Below are positions 5,966 to 12,918 of a stretch of DNA of 17,676 nucleotides, one piece after another. The number at the start of each line of letters is the position of its first letter. Position 1 is the first letter of the stretch. The stretch spans positions 433 to 18,108 of the forward strand of contig DNFA01000052.1 in NCBI GenBank assembly GCA_003487665.1, written 5' to 3'. The translations under genes and the position numbers were made by a program. The DNA is from Oscillibacter sp. Its GTDB lineage: Bacteria > Bacillota > Clostridia > Oscillospirales > Oscillospiraceae. The notes below the pieces were generated by a model. It saw nothing but the letters and a program-made list of their open reading frames with translations, was not told the origin of the DNA and searched no databases.

Positions 5966-6002
5966 GCACCTCCGCGCACACTACGCGCGGAGGTGTTTTT
6001 TT
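5966..6002 (+). terminator. Terminator hairpin that also carries the ribosome site of the next gene
   Basis: An 11-bp perfect stem, cacctccgcgc (5967-5977) with gcgcggaggtg (5985-5995), a 7-nt loop and seven T (5996-6002). It has the form of a strong terminator for the LysR-DUF2156 operon. Its right arm contains ggaggtg, an ideal Shine-Dalgarno site 9 bases before the ATG at 6003. Confidence 0.88.
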
Positions 6003-6182
6003 ATGCAGTATGAAACGTTGACCGATCTGCTCAACAACGAGGCCGCCGCCTATGAGTATTTCTACGCCCTGTCACCGGACATGCAGACCCGGCTCCAGCA
6101 GAAACGCAATATCCGCGATCTGCGCCAGCTGAAGCAGGCTGCCGCGGACATGGCCGCCCACGACCGCCCCGCGGCGTTCTGA
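6003..6182 (+). CDS. Small conserved-looking hypothetical protein (59 aa)
   Basis: The frame runs from the ATG at 6003 to the TGA at 6180-6182 and encodes 59 residues: it begins MQYETLTDLLNNEAAAYEYF and ends AAHDRPAAF. It looks helical and soluble, with an acidic first half and a basic middle (LQQKRNIRDLRQLKQ). Codon use is C/G-ending, like the neighbouring genes, which supports real coding. Similar short proteins seem familiar from GC-rich Clostridia, but I know no function. The ribosome site ggaggtg is the right arm of the upstream terminator hairpin, so translation would need that hairpin to be open or read through. No separate promoter is evident. Confidence 0.7.
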   Translation: MQYETLTDLLNNEAAAYEYFYALSPDMQTRLQQKRNIRDLRQLKQAAADMAAHDRPAAF

Positions 6183-6204
6183 CGGACGGTTCACTGTACC
6201 CATC

Positions 6205-6400
6205 CGTAGGGCGGGGTGCTCTCACCCCGCCGCATGGGGGACGGGTTTCCACGCCGGTGACACGGGCGGACAGAGTCGTCCGCCCCTACGGAACGGGACG
6301 TCGAGGACGCCGTCCCCTACAAGATCGCGGGGAGTACGTGTGAAGGGCGGACGGAGTCGTCCGCCCATACGGAACGGGACGGCGGGGACGGCGTGCCCTG
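6205..6400. repeat. Second block of dispersed palindromic repeats
   Basis: Hairpins in order: ggcggggtg/caccccgcc (6210-6231), gggcgga-8-tccgccc (6264-6285), ggacgccgtcccctac (6305-6320, shared with the first block), and gggcgga-8-tccgccc again (6345-6366, with one changed loop base). It fills the gap between two convergent transcription units and may stop readthrough. No gene is seen in it. Confidence 0.8.
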
Positions 6401-6408
6401 CGCTGCCG

Positions 6409-7677
6409 TTACTCCGTCATGATCTTCAGGATCACCCGGTCTGTCTCATGCATGCCCTGTGCGGCCAGCACGCCTACGTTCCGGATGGTGTCCTCCACGT
6501 CGTCGCCCAGAATACCGTCGCCGGGGCGGAAGTTGTTGCCGCCGGCGTACATGTCGTAGCCCAGAATGCCGCAGCTCACGCCCATGGCGATCTTGCTGGC
6601 GCAGCTGGCCTTGGCACCGTCGCAGATGCAGCCGGAGATCATGGCCACCGCGTTTTCCAGCGTGTGGCTGATGCCCTCACAGCCCGCGCCCCGCAGCCAA
6701 GCGATGCCGCAGCCCGCGCCCACACCGGCGCTGACCGCGCCGCAGTAGGCGCTCAGCCGCCCGATGCCGGTCTTCTGGTGTATGGTGATCAGGTCGCTGA
6801 GACACACCGCCCGCAGGATGGTGTCGTCATCCGCGCCCATGAGCTTGCCGTATTTCCAGACGGGCACCGAGGCGGTGATGCCCTGATTGCCGGAGCCGGA
6901 CACGATGACCACCGGCATCTCGCAGCCGTTCATCCGTGCGTCCGAGCCGGCGGCCGCCCACGCCCGCGCCTGTGTCGCCCAGTCCTGGCTGCTCTCCAGC
7001 AGGGTGGAGCCGATGTTGGCGCCCCAGCTGTTTTGCAGCCCCTCGGCGGCGATGGCGGTGTTCTTCTCGATCTGCCGCCCCACGGTGGGGCGTATGTTGT
7101 CCAAAGGTACTGTTTCTGCGAATGTGATGATGTCCTGTACGTTGAGGACGGATTTGTCCTGCAGGTTGTCCTCGGCGTTGCCGGTGACGGGCAGCTCCCG
7201 CAGGATATTCCCATCCTTTTCCATATAGATGATGTTCGTGTGGTTGTTGGCCACCCGCACGCAGGCGTGGTGCCCCTCCCGCCAGCCGGTGAGCTTGATG
7301 TCCAGCAGACACGGCGTTTCGGGACAGGTCACGCGGATGTCGGTGCTGTCCAGATACGTCTGGATGGCAGCCACATCCGCCTCCGTCACGTTGGCGATGA
7401 CCTGAAGCTCTGCGTCGGCGTCGCCGGCCACTATGCCCACGGCGATGGCGGCGTCGATGCCCCGGCGTCCTCCTGTGTTGGGGACGACCACGGACTTCAC
7501 ATTCTTCAGGATGTTCCCGCTGATCTCAGCCAGGATCTTTTCCGGTTTTCCGCCCAACACCTCGCGCAGCTTTGCGGCACAGTACGCGACGGCGATGGGC
7601 TCTGTACACCCTGTGGCCAGCAGGAGCTCCTCCTGCAGTATCGCCGTGTAGGCGGCGATCTTAGAGTCGTTCAACAT
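6409..7677 (-). CDS. cyuA: L-cysteine desulfidase family protein (UPF0597 / CyuA-YhaM type)
   Basis: This family includes the iron-sulfur L-cysteine desulfidase that splits cysteine to sulfide, ammonia and pyruvate; relatives are annotated as serine dehydratase alpha-like (UPF0597). The 422-aa length fits. Visible marks are GCTEPIAVAYCAAK near residues 23-36, VVVPNTGGRRGIDAA, VSGSGNQGITASVPV, YCGAVSAGVGAGCGIAW and ISGCICDGAKASCASK; the conserved cysteines probably hold a [4Fe-4S] cluster. Two starts are possible, GTG at 7680 and ATG at 7677. I chose the ATG because it is 8 bases from aggag. It follows comEB after 57 bp without a clear terminator, so it may share the comEB promoter. Substrate, cysteine rather than serine, is inferred from the family. 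Confidence 0.85.
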   Translation of the reverse strand: MLNDSKIAAYTAILQEELLLATGCTEPIAVAYCAAKLREVLGGKPEKILAEISGNILKNVKSVVVPNTGGRRGIDAAIAVGIVAGDADAELQVIANVTEADVAAIQTYLDSTDIRVTCPETPCLLDIKLTGWREGHHACVRVANNHTNIIYMEKDGNILRELPVTGNAEDNLQDKSVLNVQDIITFAETVPLDNIRPTVGRQIEKNTAIAAEGLQNSWGANIGSTLLESSQDWATQARAWAAAGSDARMNGCEMPVVIVSGSGNQGITASVPVWKYGKLMGADDDTILRAVCLSDLITIHQKTGIGRLSAYCGAVSAGVGAGCGIAWLRGAGCEGISHTLENAVAMISGCICDGAKASCASKIAMGVSCGILGYDMYAGGNNFRPGDGILGDDVEDTIRNVGVLAAQGMHETDRVILKIMTE

Positions 7678-7734
7678 CACACATTCTCCTTTGTTCAGTT
7701 GTTGTATTCTATCAGCCCTTGAGCCGGATAGCCT

Positions 7735-8214
7735 TTACAGTGCGGGCACGTCATCCTCCTGCTGCACCCAGTCCTGCACGTCCACCACGTCAAATTCCGT
7801 TTTCGTTTTCCGGATGACCACCTTGCTGATGCCGGCGTTGATGACCTGCCGGCGGCACATGGCGCAGCTGGTGGCGTCGCCCAGCAGCACGCCGGTCTGT
7901 GCGTCTTTGCCCACCAGATACAGGGTGCTGCCCACCATGTCCCGGCGGCTGGCGGAGATGATGGCATTGGCCTCGGCGTGCACGCTGCGGCACAGCTCGT
8001 ACCGCTGTCCCCGGGGCACCTGCATGGCCTCCCTGGTGCAGAAGCCCATGTCCACGCAGTTTTTCCGGCCGCGGGGCGCGCCGTTGTAGCCGGTGGAGAT
8101 GATCTCGTCGTTTTTCACGATGATGGCACCGTACACCCGGCGCAGACAGGTGGCGCGCTCCAGCACCGTCTCCGCAATATCCAGATAGTAGTTTTCCTTG
8201 CTGATGCGCTCCAT
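7735..8214 (-). CDS. comEB: dCMP deaminase / ComEB-family deaminase
   Basis: A zinc-dependent deaminase that turns dCMP into dUMP for thymidylate synthesis. The 159-aa product has the dCMP/ComEB signature TGYNGAPRG (41-49), the zinc and catalytic motif HAE at 79-81 followed by ANAI, and the second zinc motif SCAMC (C117 and C120) before RRQVINAGISKVV. All catalytic residues are present. The start ATG (8214) follows agggagg by 7 bases, and a consensus promoter stands upstream. The name comEB comes from the Bacillus competence locus; its role there is not essential to transformation, so competence should not be inferred. Confidence 0.93.
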   Translation of the reverse strand: MERISKENYYLDIAETVLERATCLRRVYGAIIVKNDEIISTGYNGAPRGRKNCVDMGFCTREAMQVPRGQRYELCRSVHAEANAIISASRRDMVGSTLYLVGKDAQTGVLLGDATSCAMCRRQVINAGISKVVIRKTKTEFDVVDVQDWVQQEDDVPAL

Positions 8215-8247
8215 GACCGCGCCTCCCTGTTTTGTATTTCACAAACT

Positions 8248-8276
8248 ATTATAGTACACAAAGCTGCCGCTGACAA
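8248..8276 (-). promoter_or_regulatory. Promoter of comEB
   Basis: Minus strand: -35 TTGTCA (8276-8271), 17-bp spacer, perfect -10 TATAAT (8253-8248), about 35 bp before the start codon. It likely also serves the cysteine desulfidase gene downstream. Confidence 0.8.
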
Positions 8277-8331
8277 GGAGAGCTTCTTCCTGCGGTACTT
8301 GGCGTTTTGCTGAAATTTCTCCGAAAAAACT

Positions 8332-8370
8332 ATACAAAAAGACGGACGCGGAGCGCCCGTCTTTTTGTAT
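8332..8370 (-). terminator. Terminator after the HD-domain gene
   Basis: atacaaaaagacgg (8332-8345) pairs with ccgtctttttgtat (8357-8370), and the stem continues with cg/cg after one mismatch. A- and T-runs on the two sides make it usable on both strands. It follows the HD gene stop by 9 bp. Confidence 0.88.
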
Positions 8371-8379
8371 GTATCCGCT

Positions 8380-8967
8380 TCAGGCCAGCGTCTCCATCTC
8401 CCTGTTGACGCTTTCCTCGCAGCTGCGCATGGCCAGAATGGTCTTTTCCATCAGCTCCTCGACCGTCCATCCCAGACGCTCCGCGCCGGTGTTGATAACA
8501 TCGCGGGAGCAGCCGGCGGCGAACTTCTTGTCCTTGTATTTCTTCTTCAGGCTGCTGACCTCCATGTCCATGACGCTCTTGCTGGGGCGCATCCGGGCGG
8601 CTGCGCCGATCAGCCCCGTCAGCTCGTCGGCAGCGAACAGCACCTTCTCCATCTGGTGGGTGGGCTCCACGTCGCAGCACAGGCCGTAGCCGTGGCTGCA
8701 CACCGCGTGGATGAACTCCGGGGAGCAGCCCGCCTTTTGCAGCAGCTCCGGCGCCTTGATACAGTGCTGCTCCGGCCACATCTCAAAATCGATGTCGTGC
8801 AGAAGGCCGACCGTTGCCCAGAAGTCCGCCTCGTCGCCGTAGCCCAGCTCGTTGGCGTACCAGCGCATGACGCCCTCCACCGTAAGACCGTGCAGAATGT
8901 GGAACGGCTCCTTGTTGTATTCCTTCAGAGCGGCCAGCGCCGCTTCGCGGGAGATGCATTCTTTCAT
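8380..8967 (-). CDS. HD-domain protein (metal-dependent phosphohydrolase-like)
   Basis: HD-domain enzymes are metal-dependent, mostly phosphohydrolases. This 195-aa protein shows the expected ligands: H26 (FHILHG), H57-D58 (GLLHDID), H92 (VCSHG) and D114 (FAADELTGLI). Family members of this size are usually stand-alone soluble proteins annotated only as HD domain hydrolases. The substrate cannot be told from sequence. The start has aaaggaggg about 9 bases upstream. It lies 39 bp after the 9007-9561 gene on the same strand with no clear promoter between them, so the two may be co-transcribed. Confidence 0.88.
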   Translation of the reverse strand: MKECISREAALAALKEYNKEPFHILHGLTVEGVMRWYANELGYGDEADFWATVGLLHDIDFEMWPEQHCIKAPELLQKAGCSPEFIHAVCSHGYGLCCDVEPTHQMEKVLFAADELTGLIGAAARMRPSKSVMDMEVSSLKKKYKDKKFAAGCSRDVINTGAERLGWTVEELMEKTILAMRSCEESVNREMETLA

Positions 8968-9006
8968 GGGGTAGACCCTCCTTTGTAGATCGTTCCTGGA
9001 ATTTGC

Positions 9007-9561
9007 CTACCATTTTAGCAGGTTATTGGCTGTTGTCAAGCTGTTTTCCAGCAATGCGGCCAAACTTTTTCCCCGCGTCGCCGCACGCTCCGCCTCCGCC
9101 GCCAGCAGCTGCCGCAGGCAGCCGTTTTCCAGCTGCTCCGCCAGCACCGCGCAGTCCCGCTGCAAAACCGATTCCGCCAGAAACACACGCCGCAGCGCCG
9201 TCAGCCACGGCTCCTGCAAGCCCGCTGCCGGTACCGGCGGCTGCCGCCACCGGCCGGTGAGCAGGAAATACGCCGCCAGCAGCGAGCGCACCGTTCGCTG
9301 CTGCTCCCGCGCCAGCTGCTCCAGCACACGCCGCGCGCCATGCGGCGAGCGGGCGGCGCACCGGCGGCAGGCGGCGTACAGCGCCGCGCCGTCCGCGATC
9401 AGACTGCCCAGCGCCGCCTCGCCGTCCGTCTCCCGCCGGGGCAGGGGACAGGTCGCCCCTGCGGGGCACACGTCCGCGCCGTAGGCGGGGATGGCCGGCG
9501 CCACCCGCCGCCAGACCTCCGCCGCCGCAGCCGTATCATATACCAATGCCGATGGCTCCAT
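9007..9561 (-). CDS. Hypothetical protein, possibly a degenerate ferritin-like fold (184 aa)
   Basis: Not firmly recognised. After a cysteine pair near residues 32-38 (VCPAGATCP), the protein appears fully helical: about 46-70, 74-102 and 121-175. The second helix pattern, LEQLAREQQRTVRSLLAAYFLLTG, resembles ferritin-like proteins of Clostridia, where an E-x-x-H motif binds iron; here E86 is kept but the histidine is not, and the first-helix glutamate is unclear. So it may be a ferritin-like protein that has lost its metal site, or something else. A strong ribosome site (aaggagggg) supports the ATG at 9561. It is rich in Ala, Arg and Leu and divergent from sufC, with 161 bp between. Confidence 0.6.
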   Translation of the reverse strand: MEPSALVYDTAAAAEVWRRVAPAIPAYGADVCPAGATCPLPRRETDGEAALGSLIADGAALYAACRRCAARSPHGARRVLEQLAREQQRTVRSLLAAYFLLTGRWRQPPVPAAGLQEPWLTALRRVFLAESVLQRDCAVLAEQLENGCLRQLLAAEAERAATRGKSLAALLENSLTTANNLLKW

Positions 9562-9562
9562 G

Positions 9563-9590
9563 TTGAAACCCCTCCTTCTCGGGTTATACT
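9563..9590 (+). promoter_or_regulatory. Distal promoter candidate for sufC-sufB
   Basis: -35 TTGAAA (9563-9568), 16-bp spacer, -10 TATACT (9585-9590). The near-palindrome acggg-5-cccgt (9598-9612) lies at the expected start. It would give a leader of about 125 nt. Confidence 0.5.
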
Positions 9591-9627
9591 ATGAAAAACG
9601 GGAGCTGCCCGTGCGGAAAGGAAAGCG

Positions 9628-9656
9628 TTGCATTTTCCGACAGAATCTGCTATGCT
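9628..9656 (+). promoter_or_regulatory. Proximal promoter candidate for sufC-sufB
   Basis: -35 TTGCAT (9628-9633), 17-bp spacer, -10 TATGCT (9651-9656), about 60 nt before the ribosome-site and start region of sufC. Its spacing is better than the distal one. Confidence 0.55.
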
Positions 9657-9722
9657 TATTAGGTTGTATCCCCTGCCTGCGGGCAGCGGGAACAGGAAAG
9701 CTCAAGAAGGGAGAACTATCCC

Positions 9723-10463
9723 ATGCTGGAATTGCAGAATATATGCTACCGGGTGTCTACCCCTGAGGGGGAGCAGACCATCCTGGACAACATTTCCATC
9801 ACCATCCCCGACCATACGCTCGTGGTCTTTACGGGGCCCAACGGCGGCGGCAAGACCACGCTGGCCAAGGTCATCATGGGTCTGGTGCAGCCCACCTCCG
9901 GCCGCGTGCTCTACAACGGCGAGGACGTCACCGACCTGTCCATCACCGAGCGCGCCAAGCGCGGCATCAGCTACGGCTTCCAGCAGCCGCCGCGCTTCAA
10001 GGGCATCACCGTCCACGACCTGCTGCTTCTGGCGGCGGGGGAGGAGAAGCTCAGCAAGGACAAGTGCTGCGCCTATCTGACCAAGGTGGGGCTGTGCGCC
10101 AACGACTATCTGGACCGTGAGGTGGACGTGTCCCTGTCCGGCGGCGAGGTCAAGCGCATCGAGATCGCCACCATTCTGGCGCGGCGCGGACAGCTGATGA
10201 TCTTCGATGAGCCGGAGGCCGGCATCGACCTGTGGAGCTTCGCCCGTCTCACCGAGACGTTCGAGCAGATCCACCGGGAGGGTGAGGCCACCATGATCAT
10301 CATTTCCCACCAGGAGCGCATCATCCGTCTGGCGGACGAGATCGTGGTCATCGCGGGCGGAAAGATCGCCCACCGCGGCAGCACCGAGGAGATATTCCCG
10401 CTGATCCTGGCCGACACGCTGGGCAGCTGTCCCGTACTGGACAGAAAGGAGGGCGCACAATGA
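9723..10463 (+). CDS. sufC: Fe-S cluster assembly ATPase SufC (SMS type)
   Basis: SufC is the ABC-type ATPase that drives cluster assembly on SufB-like scaffolds in the cytosol. The 246-aa product has all ABC motifs: Walker A GPNGGGKTT (38-46), Q-loop near Q87-Q88, signature LSGGE (138-142), Walker B LMIFDEPEAG (158-167) and switch histidine H196 (ISHQE). The EPEAGIDL continuation and VKRIEIATILARR are SufC-like rather than importer-like, and no permease gene is nearby. The start follows gaaggga by about 9 bases. Its end overlaps the next start by four bases (ATGA), so the two are translationally coupled. The paired, minimal form matches the SUF-like minimal system (SMS) described in archaea and some Clostridia. 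Confidence 0.92.
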   Translation: MLELQNICYRVSTPEGEQTILDNISITIPDHTLVVFTGPNGGGKTTLAKVIMGLVQPTSGRVLYNGEDVTDLSITERAKRGISYGFQQPPRFKGITVHDLLLLAAGEEKLSKDKCCAYLTKVGLCANDYLDREVDVSLSGGEVKRIEIATILARRGQLMIFDEPEAGIDLWSFARLTETFEQIHREGEATMIIISHQERIIRLADEIVVIAGGKIAHRGSTEEIFPLILADTLGSCPVLDRKEGAQ

Positions 10464-11389
10464 TAACCGATATCGACGCCGGCCTGCTGGAAAAGATCGC
10501 AGACCTGACGGGCAAGCCCGTGGGCGCCTTTAACATCCGCAAGGACTCCGGCTGTGAAGCCCGCCAGTCCACCGAGCATATTGCCATCGACGCCCGCGCC
10601 GACGGCAAGCCCGGCATCGACATCCGCATCAAAGCCGGGACGAAGGGGGAGAAGTGCTACATCCCCGTCATCATCAGCAAGACCGGCCTGAGCGAGATGG
10701 TCTACAACGACTTCTATGTGGCCGACGACTGCGACGTGGACATCATCGCCGGCTGCGGCATCCACAACTCCGGCTGCGACGAGAGCCGTCACGACGGCAT
10801 CCACACCTTCCATATCGGCAAGAATTCCCGCGTCCGCTACGTGGAAAAGCACTTCGGCGAGAAAGATCCCGGCCAGACCGGCGGCAACATCATGAACCCC
10901 AAGACCGTGGTCTATCTGGGCGAGAACGCCACCATGCAGATGGAGACGATCCAGATCCGGGGCATCGACTCCACCAAGCGCGAGACGGACTTCTTCTGCG
11001 AGGCCGGCAGCGAGGTGGTGGTCACCGAGCGTCTGCTGACCCACGGCGCGCAGGAGGCGGAGAGCGACATGCGCATTGAGCTGAACGGCCACGACGCCAG
11101 AGGGCGCGTGATCTCCCGCTCCGTGGCGCAGGACAAGTCCCATCAGGTGTTCCACCCCGTCATGGTGGGCAACGCCCAGTGCTTCGGTCACGTCCAGTGC
11201 GACTCCATCATCATGGGCGACGCCCGCATCGAGTCCATTCCCGCCATCACCGCCAACTGTCCCGACGCCCAGCTGATCCACGAGGCTGCCATCGGCAAGA
11301 TCGCCGGCGACCAGCTGCTGAAGCTGGAGACGCTGGGCCTGACGCCGGAGGAGGCGGAGGAGACGATCCTCAAGGGCTTCCTGGCATGA
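10460..11389 (+). CDS. sufB: SufB/SufD-family Fe-S assembly scaffold (SMS type)
   Basis: This is the scaffold partner of SufC. At 309 aa it is much shorter than classical SufB (over 450 aa) and lacks the long N-terminal region, as in the minimal SMS system. The beta-helix core is recognisable: AGTKGEKCYIPVII, YVADDCDVDIIAGCGIHN, FHIGKNSRVRYVEKHFG, TMQMETIQIRGIDSTKRETD and SRSVAQDKSHQVFHPV. The C-terminal family signature is HEAAIGKIAGDQLLKLETLGL followed by TPEEAEETILKGF. C247 in VQCDSI and the histidine of HEA match positions important in SufB; C32, C66, C91, C99 and C106 are further candidates. No SufS, SufU or SufD gene is adjacent, so sulfur must come from elsewhere. Confidence 0.9.
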   Translation: MITDIDAGLLEKIADLTGKPVGAFNIRKDSGCEARQSTEHIAIDARADGKPGIDIRIKAGTKGEKCYIPVIISKTGLSEMVYNDFYVADDCDVDIIAGCGIHNSGCDESRHDGIHTFHIGKNSRVRYVEKHFGEKDPGQTGGNIMNPKTVVYLGENATMQMETIQIRGIDSTKRETDFFCEAGSEVVVTERLLTHGAQEAESDMRIELNGHDARGRVISRSVAQDKSHQVFHPVMVGNAQCFGHVQCDSIIMGDARIESIPAITANCPDAQLIHEAAIGKIAGDQLLKLETLGLTPEEAEETILKGFLA

Positions 11390-11395
11390 TACACG

Positions 11396-11428
11396 GCGAA
11401 AAAGACCGCTTCGGCGGTCTTTTTGCGT
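11396..11428 (+). terminator. Terminator after sufB
   Basis: Stem aaaaagaccgc (11399-11409) / gcggtcttttt (11414-11424) with the stable loop ttcg, followed by gcg. It is the same style as the obgE and XRE terminators. Confidence 0.94.
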
Positions 11429-11457
11429 ATACTGGGATGAGGGGTGCAGTGCAGAAG

Positions 11458-11475
11458 CGTAAATTGACATTTACG
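11458..11475. promoter_or_regulatory. 18-bp palindrome in AT-rich gap
   Basis: cgtaaat-tgac-atttacg is a perfect 7-4-7 inverted repeat, about 95 bp upstream of the ATPase promoter. It may be a protein-binding site; there is no direct support. Confidence 0.35.
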
Positions 11476-11547
11476 GACGTTCGCTTGAAAAACGGAGAGA
11501 TAGCTGCAACAATGTGGCGAATTTTAAATTTTATCAGTTATAACTTA

Positions 11548-11595
11548 TAAATGTGCATTTTCACCGTTGAATTTTGGCTGTAAATGTGCTATACT
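11548..11595 (+). promoter_or_regulatory. Promoter of the DUF4143 ATPase gene with a 33-bp-spaced repeat
   Basis: -35 TTGAAT (11567-11572), 17-bp spacer, -10 TATACT (11590-11595). The 9-mer taaatgtgc occurs at 11548-11556 and again at 11581-11589, inside the spacer; the 33-bp period puts both copies on the same face of the helix, as for an operator pair. Confidence 0.65.
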
Positions 11596-11626
11596 GCGAT
11601 AGGCTATGGAAAGGGGGCTGAGAGTT

Positions 11627-12841
11627 ATGATCAAACGCGAACTGTATATGAGCCGCATCCGACCATTTATCGGAACGGAGCTTGTCAAGGTCATGACCGG
11701 TATCCGCCGCTGCGGAAAGTCGGTCATGTTGGAGCTGATCAAACAGGAACTCACGGAATCCGGCATCAACCCTGCGCAGTTTATCTCCATCAATTTTGAA
11801 GATATGAGTTATTCCCGCCTGCAAACAGCGCAGGCTCTGCATGACGAGATCAGCAAACGCGCCAAGGAGATCGGCGGCAAGGTCTACCTCTTTTTCGATG
11901 AGATTCAGGAGGTCAAGGACTGGGAGAAGTGCATCAACTCTCTCCGTGTTTCGCTGGATTGCGACATCTACATTACCGGTTCCAATGCGAAGCTGCTGTC
12001 CGGTGAGCTTGCGACCTATTTGGGTGGACGGTATGTGGAGTTTGTGATCTATCCGTTCTCATTCGGGGAGTTCATGGAGCTGTACCGTTCAATTGCACCT
12101 GATACGTCCATCCAGCAGTGTTTCCAAAAGTACCTGCTTGCCGGAGGTATGCCCTACCTCGCAAACCTCCGCTATGCAGATGCTCCGTCCAAGCAGTATC
12201 TTCATGATCTGTTCAACTCTGTCCAGCTCAAGGACATTGTGAAGCGGAATAAAATCCGGGATGTTGATTTGCTGGAACGGATCATTGCCTATGTGATCGC
12301 CAATGTGGGAACCACCTTCTCTGCGACCTCTCTTGCGAAGTTTTTGAAAAACGAACAGCGCACCGTTGCCCCGGAAACGATCCTGAACTATATCAAATAC
12401 TGCTGCGAGGCGTACCTTTTCTATCAGGTGAAGCGGGAGGATTTGCAGGGGAAACAGATCCTTGCCTCCAATGAGAAGTACTATATTGCCGATCACGGTA
12501 TCCGCGAGGCGGTCTTCGGCGGCAATATGCGGGATATCAATCTCATTTTGGAGAATATCGTGTATCTGGAATTGCTGCGCCGGGGCTATGAAGTGACTGT
12601 CGGCAGAACAGGCGATAAGGAAATTGATTTTGTATGCGACAAGCGCGGCGAAAAGCTGTATGTTCAGGTCACTTATCTGCTGGCAACGGAAGAAACGGTC
12701 AACCGTGAGTTTGGTGCGTATGACAGCATCCGCGACAACTTCCCTAAATACGTTGTTTCTCTCGATGAGTTCGATATGAGCCGAAACGGGATCAAGCACC
12801 GGAATATCCGCGATTTCCTCTTAGCTGAGGAATGGAACTGA
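11627..12841 (+). CDS. AAA-type ATPase with DUF4143 domain
   Basis: A member of the large, poorly understood family of ATPases that end in DUF4143. The 404-aa product has Walker A TGIRRCGKS (24-32), Walker B VYLFFDEIQ (86-94), the sensor ITGSN (116-120) followed by SGELATYLGGRY, then FPFSFGEF-like YPFSFGEF. The C-terminal part (EIDFVCDKRGEKLYVQVTY) resembles the nuclease-like fold seen at the end of these proteins, with Q-V-T where a catalytic E-V-K would be expected. The frame opens at 11606, but the ATG at 11627 is chosen: aaggggg precedes it and 11606 lies at the start of the transcript. Codon use and GC are lower than in the neighbours, suggesting transfer. Cellular role unknown. Confidence 0.9.
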   Translation: MIKRELYMSRIRPFIGTELVKVMTGIRRCGKSVMLELIKQELTESGINPAQFISINFEDMSYSRLQTAQALHDEISKRAKEIGGKVYLFFDEIQEVKDWEKCINSLRVSLDCDIYITGSNAKLLSGELATYLGGRYVEFVIYPFSFGEFMELYRSIAPDTSIQQCFQKYLLAGGMPYLANLRYADAPSKQYLHDLFNSVQLKDIVKRNKIRDVDLLERIIAYVIANVGTTFSATSLAKFLKNEQRTVAPETILNYIKYCCEAYLFYQVKREDLQGKQILASNEKYYIADHGIREAVFGGNMRDINLILENIVYLELLRRGYEVTVGRTGDKEIDFVCDKRGEKLYVQVTYLLATEETVNREFGAYDSIRDNFPKYVVSLDEFDMSRNGIKHRNIRDFLLAEEWN

Positions 12842-12856
12842 AAGTAATGCCCGGTC

Positions 12857-12885
12857 TTGCGTTTTGGCACAGGAAATGGTATGAT
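12857..12885 (+). promoter_or_regulatory. Promoter of ychF
   Basis: -35 TTGCGT (12857-12862), 17-bp spacer, -10 TATGAT (12880-12885), beginning 16 bp after the ATPase stop codon. It makes ychF independent of the gene before it. Confidence 0.75.
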
Positions 12886-12918
12886 ATACAGCTGAGAAAT
12901 ACAAAGGAGGCTCACCTC

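Noticed and set aside
4512..5981. Long minus-strand open frame (489 aa) opposite the DUF2156-GNAT gene
   Set aside because: Mirror frame of a GC-rich gene: low-complexity Ala/Gly/Val/His-rich product, no ribosome site, no family motif, while the plus strand has clear domains.
6340..7722. Plus-strand frame of 460 aa opposite the cysteine desulfidase gene
   Set aside because: Starts inside a repeat block and gives a low-complexity product; the minus strand carries the conserved protein.
9723..10463. ABC importer ATPase
   Set aside because: No permease or binding-protein gene is adjacent, and the next gene is a SufB-family scaffold joined by an ATGA overlap.
10106..11470. Minus-strand frame of 454 aa opposite sufC-sufB
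   Set aside because: Asp/Val/Ala/Gly/His-rich shadow of two firmly identified genes.
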